DNA from: Nitrospiraceae bacterium
GTDB lineage: Bacteria > Nitrospirota > Nitrospiria > Nitrospirales > Nitrospiraceae
DNA: 64,000 bases
Direction of reading: 5' to 3'
Assembly: GCA_919902505.1 (NCBI GenBank)
Contig: CAKKRE010000054.1
Span: forward strand, 1-64,000
Shown here: piece by piece, positions 20,278 to 27,569 of the stretch
Position numbering within the stretch: position 1 is the stretch's first letter
Layout of the letters: every line of letters begins with the position of its first letter
Notes under the pieces: model-generated
The model's input: only the letters and a program-made list of their open reading frames with translations
Databases searched by the model: none
Told to the model about the DNA's origin: nothing
Position numbers and translations under genes: made by a program

Positions 20278-20709
20278 ATGAGTGTCGCGCAGGTCATCCG
20301 ACTCCATCCACGCCACCAGACTTTTGCGTCGTTACGCACACATCTGCTTCGAAGCCGCCGCATGCTCTTAGCACAGGTCGTGTCCCGGCCTCTGCCCCAA
20401 TCAGAACAGGGTCTCCCTGCAGATGTCCTCGATCTGGCCGCTTGCGAACAGAGACGGCTGATCGACGACCTCATGGCGCAACGAGCCTACGCGAAACTCC
20501 GGCAAATAGAGCGTGCACTCAATCGCATGCTCGACACCTCATACGGCATCTGCCATCGCTGCCGAACGGATATCCCCCTGCCGAGACTACGCGCACAACC
20601 CGATGCGACGCTTTGTCTCACCTGCCAGCACCTTTCTGAAGAACGGGCTTCGACGCGGCGTGCGGCATGGAGGCCCGACACCCCGGCAGAAGAAGTCTAC
20701 CGATCCTGA
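20278..20709 (+). CDS. DksA/TraR-type zinc-finger protein
   Basis: A 143-residue protein with a C-terminal C4 zinc finger, CHRCRTDIPLPRLRAQPDA followed by TLCLTCQ (CxxC-x17-CxxC), as in DksA/TraR proteins that bind RNA polymerase through its secondary channel. The helical part (LAACEQRRLIDDLMAQRAYAKL) precedes it. The coiled-coil tip acidic pair of true DksA is not obvious, so regulatory activity is uncertain. ATG 20278 follows a strong GAGGAGGGG site; an upstream in-frame start at 20248 overlaps that site and is rejected. It is expressed apart from ppk, with about 115 bases between. Confidence 0.8.
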   Translation: MSVAQVIRLHPRHQTFASLRTHLLRSRRMLLAQVVSRPLPQSEQGLPADVLDLAACEQRRLIDDLMAQRAYAKLRQIERALNRMLDTSYGICHRCRTDIPLPRLRAQPDATLCLTCQHLSEERASTRRAAWRPDTPAEEVYRS

Positions 20710-21122
20710 CCACCGGATACCGGTTGGGAGTTGAGCTGCGCCACCTCTCCGCACCTCTCTCCCGGGCTGTTCCCCTCTTCTGAGCCGGAGCGGGACAGCC
20801 CACCAATTTTGGCTCGAAACCGCGCTCGTATGGGGCCGATCTCACGGCCCCATACAGCCCAGCTCGATCACACCATCGTTGTAAGGGAGAAACAGTCAGA
20901 AAAAGAAAGATTGGAATGACTCGGGAGCGGTGATTGGCCACGCGAGATTCCGTGGCGATTACCGCATGAAATCCGCAATCTCCAGTTCCCGCGACACAAT
21001 CGGCACGAAGCAGCTCAGAAGCCTCGGCATGGACGCCTGACGCTTCCTACCCCCGGCACGATGCCTCTGCGCGACCCTGGCGGCCCGCAACGATTATTCA
21101 GACGAGCGGATGCCCTCGCGAC
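20710..21122. other. Gene-free stretch with a perfect hairpin
   Basis: No credible gene: the one small frame (20731-20919) has no ribosome site or recognisable sequence. An 11-bp perfect stem at 20828-20855 (GTATGGGGCCG, loop ATCTCA, CGGCCCCATAC) may be the terminator of the upstream zinc-finger gene, though no T-run follows. The right edge abuts an inverted-repeat element. Confidence 0.45.
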
Positions 21123-21301
21123 TAGCCCGGACTATTCATGAATGCCGTCGCGAGGCGTTCGAGACCGAAGCCCGGCGGGGCTTCTCACACGTGAGGCCGA
21201 CGCAGGCGTACTTGCAGTCCGTCGAGGAGGACGAACGAGAACAGCCCTGCCGGGCGAGAGGATCGGACGACGCAGTAGGTAATCATGAATAGTCTGGGCT
21301 A
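21123..21301. repeat. Short element with 19-bp terminal inverted repeats (copy A)
   Basis: The left end reads TAGCCCGGACTATTCATGA. The right end, read on the other strand, is TAGCCCAGACTATTCATGA: 19 bp with one mismatch. CTAG flanks both ends. The 179-base element is too short to code for a transposase. Its interior contains CGAGACCG and a core GTACTTGCAGTCCGTCGAGG that recurs, diverged and inverted, in the copy at 22624. This makes it a MITE-like non-autonomous element by structure. Its right end supplies the stop codon of the neighbouring minus-strand zinc-finger gene. Confidence 0.8.
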
Positions 21302-21514
21302 GAGCGCATCCGCAGACAGACAGTCGAGACGTTCTTGAACGCAGCTTGTGCACAGAGTCGCGTGCGGCCGGTGTCTCAGTTGTATGAAGGGGATCTCCTT
21401 CCGACACTCCAGGCACAGGCCAGTGATCCTCGGCCGTGTCTGACGGAGAGACAAAATATCCTGGCGGCGCGGGCGAGACCGATACATCTGAATACCTTGC
21501 TTTACGAGTCGCAT
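21299..21514 (-). CDS. Tiny DksA/TraR-type zinc-finger protein
   Basis: A 71-residue protein, essentially a lone C4 zinc finger: CLECRKEIPFIQLRHRPHA followed by TLCTSCVQE (CxxC-x17-CxxC, same spacing as the 143-residue relative at 20278). A basic N-terminus precedes it and there is no DksA coiled coil. GGAGG lies just ahead of ATG 21514. The stop TAG (21301-21299) is the first triplet of the inverted-repeat element, so the C-terminus may have been trimmed by insertion. Function unknown; it could bind RNA polymerase or nucleic acid. Confidence 0.7.
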   Translation of the reverse strand: MRLVKQGIQMYRSRPRRQDILSLRQTRPRITGLCLECRKEIPFIQLRHRPHATLCTSCVQERLDCLSADAL

Positions 21515-21651
21515 GCTACACCTCCTGTGCTGAGAGCAACCTGGTCACCATCAGCCTACGGATCAAGGGTCACAGGCACGTCCGAACAAGGTAAATTTCT
21601 CGTTAACAGGTGAGGGTCGCTGGAGCAGAGAGTTGTATTCCGCTGGAAGGC

Positions 21652-21676
21652 GCCCCTGCGTTCTGTGCGCAGGGGC
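21652..21676. terminator. Perfect GC hairpin downstream of a lipoprotein gene
   Basis: GCCCCTGCG, a 7-base loop, then CGCAGGGGC: a 9-bp perfect stem 74 bases beyond the stop of the minus-strand lipoprotein gene. There is no T-run on either side, so terminator function is a positional guess. Confidence 0.45.
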
Positions 21677-21749
21677 TTCGATTCAGACAATCATACGATC
21701 AGGGCACACAACGGAGAGGCGCTGCATCGGATGCATACGTAACCATGCC

Positions 21750-22502
21750 CTACTTCGCCGCAGTTCGACGCCGTTCGATCACCGAGGCCCAGGCCGGTTC
21801 AAGGTCGCGCTTGGCGGCAGCCAGGAACCGCTCTTCGGCAGCGGCGTCCCGACTCCCCTGTTTGACGCTGACCGTATGCACGGCGAAATAGGCCGGTGTA
21901 CCGATCATCTGGAGATCGGCGATGACCTGGGCCAGCGGCTTGCCCCAAAATGCTTCGAAATAATGCTCCTGCACCGGATCGGCTGCCTTCTCCTGCAGGA
22001 CCATCGTCGAGGTGCCCACTTCATATTCCCCCATGAAACTAATGCTGCCGGGAGGCACAGTCGTGTCGCTTTGTTTCACGACCGGCTTGGGTAACAGGAA
22101 GAGGGTCACCTCACGTACCTTGCCGAATCCCCTCTCCGAGGTGCTGAACGCCACGGCCGCATAGCGACCGGGCGGGACATTCTGCACATACACCGTCCCG
22201 CCTCCGCCGGCTCCGGGAGGCGGAGCCAGGATGCTGGTCGGAATCAGCTTGGAACCTTCGAAGAGATCGCGCTCGTTCTCGACCTTCACCAAATACAACC
22301 GATCTTCGGTGTTGGGCACCCAGGCCGGACTCTTGATCGTGATCCCGATGACCGCACTCTGCTGATCGGCCGGCTTCGTAATGTGAACCGGCGAGACGAA
22401 TTCACCCGCCAGGCGCTGAAACTGTTTCTTCGGAGACTTACTAGCACAGGCCCCGGTGGTCAGAACGACCAGGGTAAGCAGCGCAATCACCGTGCGATTC
22501 AT
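21750..22502 (-). CDS. Putative lipoprotein of unknown function
   Basis: A 250-residue exported protein. ATG 22502 is chosen over an upstream frame start because it follows GAGGGACG and opens directly into a lipoprotein signal (VIALLTLVVLTTGAC, lipidated Cys about 20). The mature part has beta-rich stretches (SAVIGITIKSPAWVPNTEDR, GTVYVQNVPPGRYAAVAFST, SISFMGEYEVGTSTMV), then a helical C-terminus (AEERFLAAAKRDLEPAWASV). The PPGRYAAVAF segment resembles the beta-sandwich modules of carbohydrate- or calcium-binding lipoproteins, but I do not recognise the family. It stands alone between repeats. Confidence 0.65.
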   Translation of the reverse strand: MNRTVIALLTLVVLTTGACASKSPKKQFQRLAGEFVSPVHITKPADQQSAVIGITIKSPAWVPNTEDRLYLVKVENERDLFEGSKLIPTSILAPPPGAGGGGTVYVQNVPPGRYAAVAFSTSERGFGKVREVTLFLLPKPVVKQSDTTVPPGSISFMGEYEVGTSTMVLQEKAADPVQEHYFEAFWGKPLAQVIADLQMIGTPAYFAVHTVSVKQGSRDAAAEERFLAAAKRDLEPAWASVIERRRTAAK

Positions 22503-22623
22503 GGACGTCCCTCTGGGTGGATTAACTGAGCGGTTCGCGGCCACAGTGTAGGGGATTAGGCGTACTGCCTCAAGCGATACTTCCAGCGGGTATCAGCCTT
22601 GGACGGATCCTCGATGCGATAGC

Positions 22624-22817
22624 TAGCCCGCATTATTCATGAGCGCTTCTACTGCAACCGCTGATCCGCTGCTGCGACGAGCCTTCGGCCGGCGGGCTCG
22701 CCCATCGGACCCTCCACGTACTGCACGAGTACGCGTCGGGGCCTCCGGACTCCGCGCGCCGGTCTCGCGACGCGCCTCAGCGATTTCGTGACGAACCGTC
22801 ATGAATAATGCGGGCTA
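22624..22817. repeat. Short element with perfect 19-bp terminal inverted repeats (copy B)
   Basis: TAGCCCGCATTATTCATGA at 22624-22642 is repeated exactly, inverted, at 22799-22817; the element is 194 bases long. Read on the minus strand the interior shares with copy A (21123) the blocks GAGGCG...CGAGACCG and GTACT...GCAGTACGTGGAGG in the same order. B is therefore the same family in opposite orientation. It lies between two lipoprotein genes without touching a coding frame. Confidence 0.85.
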
Positions 22818-22913
22818 AGCATAGATGCAGTGCAGGGCGTACTGGCAGGGTGAGAACGGAGCAGAAGTTTTCAGCACTGGGACGCGGCAGAAACGGGCAG
22901 CACAGTGGCTACC

Positions 22914-24176
22914 CTATGGCAACGGCGAAACCGGAGCAAGCGGGACATCTGCAGCGGTTTTTCCCTGGCTCTGGCTCTCCAGTGAGAGGCGCTTCAAGAC
23001 TGCCTTGGCTCGCTCCTCCAGACGCTCGGCTTCGCCGGACCGCTGCCGACGCCTCAACAGAGACGCATAACTCCTCAAGGCCTTCACGTAGGCCTCGCGG
23101 TCATAACCGACGGACTGTTCGTAGATGACCAGCGACTGCTTGTAGAGATCCTCTGACTGTTCCAGCTTATTCTGCGATTGATAGAGTCCCGCCAGATTCT
23201 TGAGTTCACCCGCGACGTGAGGGCTCTCTGCGCCCTGCTGCTTTTCCCGGATGGCAATCGCCTGCTGAAAGAGCGGCTCCGCCTGGGAGTAGAGTCCCTG
23301 CAACTCATAGAGTTGTCCTAAGCGACTCATCGCCTCGGCGGTATCGACATGGTCGTTGCCGAGAGACTTTTTAAAAATGCTCACCGCGCGTTGATACAAC
23401 ACTTCGGCTTGAGGGTATTGATTCTGAGCCCGGTAGGTATCCGCCAGATTTTCAAGATTCCTGGCCACGATCGGATGGTTGGGACCGAAGGCCTTTTCAT
23501 GAATCGTCAAGGCGCGCTGATAGAGCGGCATGGCGCGAGCATGCTGCCCCTGCGCCTGATACATCTTCGCCAGGTTGTCGCGCGTGATGGCCGTCGTGCT
23601 GTGTTCGGGCCCGAGTTGTTTTTCAAGAATGGCCAGTGCGCGCTGCAACACCGGCTCGGCGTCGGCGAAGCGCCGCTGATCCTGATATACCACGGCAATA
23701 TTGTTCAAACTCTCCGCTGTCTTGCTATGGTCGGCGCCGAACACTTGCTCGCGGATTTCCCTTGCCCGTTGATGAAGCGCTTCGGACTGCGGGTAGAGCC
23801 CCTGCAGGCGGTAGAGTTCGCCCAAGTCGGTCAGGCTGGCAGCCGTCTCGGCATGCGCCGGCCCATACACGCGCTCCCTGATCGCCAGGGCTTCCTGAAA
23901 GAGTGCTTCGGCGCGTGGAAACCGCCCCAACTCACGATTCACTTCGCCCAGCTGACTCAACGTCTCGGCCAACCGTTTCCCTTGTGGGTCGAGCACCTCG
24001 GCTTCCTTGCGAGCAGCCACAAAGGATTCCTCCGCATGCGTGTAGTCGCCGGAACGCAGGGCGTGATTACCTTCCTGCATGGCTGAACGCCAGCGCTGGT
24101 CCTCCGCACATCCTGAGACCACACCCAGAAAGGCCAGACCGATGGTAAGCGCACGCGCATTCAATCCAATGTTCAT
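22914..24176 (-). CDS. TPR-repeat lipoprotein (kinesin-light-chain-like repeats)
   Basis: A 420-residue exported protein. ATG 24176 is preferred to an upstream TTG because it opens into a lipoprotein signal (LTIGLAFLGVVSGC). The rest is about eight tandem 42-residue TPRs of the kinesin-light-chain type, with the recurring pattern YxxAExLxxRALxIxExxxGxxHxxTAxxLxNLAxxY (for instance FADAEPVLQRALAILEKQLG). Such arrays mediate protein-protein contacts. No catalytic domain is present. The C-terminus is low-complexity. It has no obvious operon partner. Confidence 0.8.
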   Translation of the reverse strand: MNIGLNARALTIGLAFLGVVSGCAEDQRWRSAMQEGNHALRSGDYTHAEESFVAARKEAEVLDPQGKRLAETLSQLGEVNRELGRFPRAEALFQEALAIRERVYGPAHAETAASLTDLGELYRLQGLYPQSEALHQRAREIREQVFGADHSKTAESLNNIAVVYQDQRRFADAEPVLQRALAILEKQLGPEHSTTAITRDNLAKMYQAQGQHARAMPLYQRALTIHEKAFGPNHPIVARNLENLADTYRAQNQYPQAEVLYQRAVSIFKKSLGNDHVDTAEAMSRLGQLYELQGLYSQAEPLFQQAIAIREKQQGAESPHVAGELKNLAGLYQSQNKLEQSEDLYKQSLVIYEQSVGYDREAYVKALRSYASLLRRRQRSGEAERLEERAKAVLKRLSLESQSQGKTAADVPLAPVSPLP

Positions 24177-24415
24177 GATGATCAACTCTTCGGTGGTGAG
24201 GCGGTTGCCGTTTGGGGACTGGTCCTGCTCGTAGAATACTCCTAAGACTTACCCCCTCCAACGCCTCAAATCAACCCCAGGAGGGCATCTTTTTCGACCT
24301 CTCAAACATCGCTATATTTTTCAAACACTTCCCCGAATACACTCATTTCGATCACAGAGAATGAATCGGCCCCATGCCGATCACTAACAATGAAACGGAC
24401 CATGCGGGGGGACGG

Positions 24416-26431
24416 TTACCGTTTCTCGGAGGCGTGATCGACGTGAGGGGCAAGCTTCGCAATCCCGGAAGTGTCGTAAGGCAGGACGCTGAACACCTTG
24501 GCGACATCGATAGCCGGCTTCCCGGGACGCAGGATTTTCTGCGCGAGCGTCGCCAGCCAGGAGAGGGGAACCAACACAAACCTCGGTAGCCAGACCACCG
24601 TGAGATCGGGGTTGGCTTGCCGGAGACGATCCAACAGTTCCTGCTTGGTCGGGGAAACAGGATCGAGGAGGTTCAAGGGGCTCGGCACGTTGTCCCACGC
24701 GTCCGTCATCCAGCCAAGGAAGCGGCCGGCAAATCCGACATCTACCACCCCCAGACGATCGCCCGGCGAACCGACAGCCACGAAGATATTCCCCAACCGC
24801 TTACCAAGACGGCCCGGCGGGTCGAAATCGCGATAGTCGACCAATGCGCCGGGACGAATCACTTTCACAGAGAGACCGAGTTCCTTGCCGAGTTGGACCG
24901 CCAACCGTTCGGATTCCAACTTTCCCCAGACATAGGGACCGGACCCCTTGCTGTCCGGCTCAAGCGGATGGTCGTCGCCGATGGACCGGCCGTTGCCCTG
25001 CGCCAATACGGCAAGACTGCTGACATGGACGAAATGCGTAATCCCCGCCGCATCGGCCCCGCGAACCATCTGCTCGGTGGCGTCCAGCGAGTTCCGCTGA
25101 TGCTCCGGCCAACCACCGGCGGTTTCTGCCGCAGCATGAATGACGGTATCCACCCCCTTGAAGAGCTGTGCAGCGGCTCCCGTGGCCACATCGGCCACCA
25201 CATATTCGGCGCCGGCAATCCGCTCCCAGGGGGACGGCTCACGTCGCGCCACCACACGAACAGGGCGGCCACGCGACAGCAGCGTTCGCACGATTTCTTT
25301 TCCCAAAAACCCGGTTCCACCGGTAACCAGCACGCCCCGGCTCTCGACCGGCTTCGGCGCGGCGGCAGCCAGGGCCTTAGCCTCTCCCACCTTGAGCGCC
25401 TTCGCCACGCGCTCACAGATGCGCACCGTCTCCAGCAAACTCTCCGGCGACAAGGGCGACGGACCGCCCGTCCGCGCAGACTCATAGAACGCGGTGAAGA
25501 GTTCGGCCAGCCCAGGATAACTGCGCTGACTTTTCAGAAAGCGGTTCGCCATCGCGGACGTCGTACCGATCAGCAATTGCCAGGCTTGCCGGTAGGGCGC
25601 GAATAACTTATCGATGCCGGACGACCCGGGACCGATGGCGCGCTGAGTGGTACTGCGAACATAGTCGGCGAACAACGACCCGTTCTTCCCGACGACCCGC
25701 AGATAACTCTCCACCGGGCGCCCTTCGAGCGTCACGATCAACGTGCCGGTCACACCGCCGCGTCGCACCAGCGCATGCACCGTCCCGGCCTGACTCACTT
25801 CCAAGGACAGCAGCTCGGTACGCCCCTCCCCGGCTTGCTCCAACACCTGGAGCAACAGATACACCGGGTGCGGCAGGATGTCGAGTAACTGGTGGTCGGC
25901 GCGGAGCACCTTGCGGCCACCCGGCGCATGACGCACGGTCCGGAAGGAAAAGTAGCTCTCGACATGCACGACGCGCCCAATCGACGGCAAGTACTGGGTC
26001 AATACCCGCGTGGGTGGTTCATATAACAATTGATGGCCGGCACAGACACGGAGACCCTTTGCGCTCGCCTCATCCAGGATCTGTTGGGCGTCCTCCACCG
26101 ACTCGGTGAAGGGCTTCTCGACATAGATGTGGCATCCGGCCTTGATCGCCATCCTGGCCAACGGAGCATGGGAGGCCGGCGGAGTAATGATGTGCACCAC
26201 ATTGAGACGTTCGGAGGCAAACAGCTCCTCCGGCGTCTTGAAACAGCCGATGCCCGGAACAATATCGCGCATCGCCTCTTGAGCCGCATCGGACGGGTCA
26301 GCCACCGCCACCAGTTGCACGCCGGGGCAGCGCAAAATGGCGCGGGCATGGTGCTGGGCATGGCGGCCTGCACCGATGAGCGCGATCCGTAACGGACGCG
26401 AGTCTGGAGTTGTCAGAGTAGAGTTGGCCAC
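24416..26431 (-). CDS. Fused Gfo/Idh/MocA oxidoreductase and NAD-dependent epimerase/dehydratase
   Basis: A 671-residue two-enzyme fusion with a GTG start at 26431 behind AGGAC. Residues 14-350 form a Gfo/Idh/MocA dehydrogenase: Rossmann motif ALIGAGRHAQHHARAIL, substrate-site EKP in CHIYVEKPFTESVEDA, then the alpha/beta C-terminal domain. Residues 368-660 form an extended SDR: GVLVTGGTGFLGKEIV, VDTVIHAAAETAG, FVHVSSLAVLAQG and the active-site Tyr/Lys in GPYVWGKLESERLA. The pair could act in sequence on a nucleotide sugar or a sterol-like substrate. The domain calls are firm; the substrate is unknown. It sits next to a sensor pair and not far from the polysaccharide locus. Confidence 0.82.
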   Translation of the reverse strand: MANSTLTTPDSRPLRIALIGAGRHAQHHARAILRCPGVQLVAVADPSDAAQEAMRDIVPGIGCFKTPEELFASERLNVVHIITPPASHAPLARMAIKAGCHIYVEKPFTESVEDAQQILDEASAKGLRVCAGHQLLYEPPTRVLTQYLPSIGRVVHVESYFSFRTVRHAPGGRKVLRADHQLLDILPHPVYLLLQVLEQAGEGRTELLSLEVSQAGTVHALVRRGGVTGTLIVTLEGRPVESYLRVVGKNGSLFADYVRSTTQRAIGPGSSGIDKLFAPYRQAWQLLIGTTSAMANRFLKSQRSYPGLAELFTAFYESARTGGPSPLSPESLLETVRICERVAKALKVGEAKALAAAAPKPVESRGVLVTGGTGFLGKEIVRTLLSRGRPVRVVARREPSPWERIAGAEYVVADVATGAAAQLFKGVDTVIHAAAETAGGWPEHQRNSLDATEQMVRGADAAGITHFVHVSSLAVLAQGNGRSIGDDHPLEPDSKGSGPYVWGKLESERLAVQLGKELGLSVKVIRPGALVDYRDFDPPGRLGKRLGNIFVAVGSPGDRLGVVDVGFAGRFLGWMTDAWDNVPSPLNLLDPVSPTKQELLDRLRQANPDLTVVWLPRFVLVPLSWLATLAQKILRPGKPAIDVAKVFSVLPYDTSGIAKLAPHVDHASEKR

Positions 26432-26577
26432 AAGTCCTGTGTGAGTGTGCAGCGCTACTATAGTCTATTCTCACGCATTCTTGAAGCCTTCTCGAAAATT
26501 AGCGCAGGGAGGAAGACTGCGGCGGTGGGCGAACCGTGCGAGGGACATCGTGTGAACAGGTCCACACACGTCTCGAA

Positions 26578-27564
26578 CTACTTATGCCTGCCGTCGCAGG
26601 GAAAACAGTGATCCATACATTCCGGACAGAGCCCGCCGTTGAACTGGATCGCCGATCGCTCCGCGATAAACGTGGCCAGGTCGTACCACTCGCCGGATTC
26701 GTCCGGCACGCGCTTGCACCAGGAACACAAATTGATAATGCCCTGCGGACGTCCGAGCCGCGCATCCATCGTCCAGAAGCCCTCACGCTGTTCGCCCTGG
26801 ACCTGAAGCCCCTGTCCGCTTGAGGCGATCTCATGGAATACAAGCACGGCGCCGAGCACGGTGCCGCCGTCGTCGACCACCGGCGCCACACTTCCTCGAA
26901 TCGTCCGGCCCGCACCCAGCCTGGAGATGAGGGTCGCGCCGTCGATCGTCACCATGCAGACCTGTGCCATCGCCTGCTGAGCCGGACTTTCCGATTGTGG
27001 CACCGCTTCGGAGCCCAGGAGAGCGCTCACAGTCATCCCCGTCGCTTCCTCCTGACTCCAACCCGTGAACTCCTCTGCGGCAGGATTCATATACGTGACC
27101 CGGCCGCCACGATCAGTCGTCACAATGCCGTCACCGATACAGCGCACCGTGGTGGCGATCCAGCGTAATCGCTCCCGCATGTGGCGGTCATGCTGCGCGC
27201 GATGCAGCGCCAGCTCAATCGTGGTCCGGAGTTCGTTCGCTTGATAGGGCTTGAGCATATAACCGGCCGGAGACGTCACCTTCGCGCGCTCCAGCGTGTG
27301 GTTGTCGGCATAGGCCGTGAGATAGATCACCGGCACGTCCTGCTGACGTTGAATCTGGAGAGCGGTTTCCACCCCATCCATGTTCCCCTTCAACACGATA
27401 TCCATCAGAATCAGATCGGGATGCATGTCGACGGCCTTGCGGATCGCCTCTTCGCCCGAGGTGGCTGTGGCCGGCACGCGATACCCCAGCCGTTGCAGAT
27501 TGAGTTGAATGTCTTTCGCGACGACAGGCTCATCTTCCACAATCAAGATGCTGGCTGGTTCCAT
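26578..27564 (-). CDS. Response regulator: receiver, PAS and C-terminal four-cysteine domain
   Basis: A 328-residue output protein of a two-component pair. REC domain 1-125: SILIVEDEPVVAKDIQLNLQ, phospho-acceptor Asp in PDLILMDIVLKG, Thr in VIYLTAYAD, Lys in GYMLKPYQ. PAS domain about 130-255 (IGDGIVTTDRGGRVTYMNPA). The C-terminal 60 residues hold CSWCKRVPDESGEWYDL...GLCPECMDHCF, a CxxC...CxxC arrangement that suggests metal binding. There is no DNA-binding domain. ATG 27564 lies 5 bases behind the kinase stop, and its AAAGGA site is inside the kinase's last codons, so the two are coupled. The longer upstream frame is a shadow of the kinase. Confidence 0.85.
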   Translation of the reverse strand: MEPASILIVEDEPVVAKDIQLNLQRLGYRVPATATSGEEAIRKAVDMHPDLILMDIVLKGNMDGVETALQIQRQQDVPVIYLTAYADNHTLERAKVTSPAGYMLKPYQANELRTTIELALHRAQHDRHMRERLRWIATTVRCIGDGIVTTDRGGRVTYMNPAAEEFTGWSQEEATGMTVSALLGSEAVPQSESPAQQAMAQVCMVTIDGATLISRLGAGRTIRGSVAPVVDDGGTVLGAVLVFHEIASSGQGLQVQGEQREGFWTMDARLGRPQGIINLCSWCKRVPDESGEWYDLATFIAERSAIQFNGGLCPECMDHCFPCDGRHK

Positions 27565-27569
27565 GGCAT

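Noticed and set aside
20731-20919. 62-codon frame after the zinc-finger gene
   Set aside because: No ribosome site, contains a perfect hairpin, biased composition.
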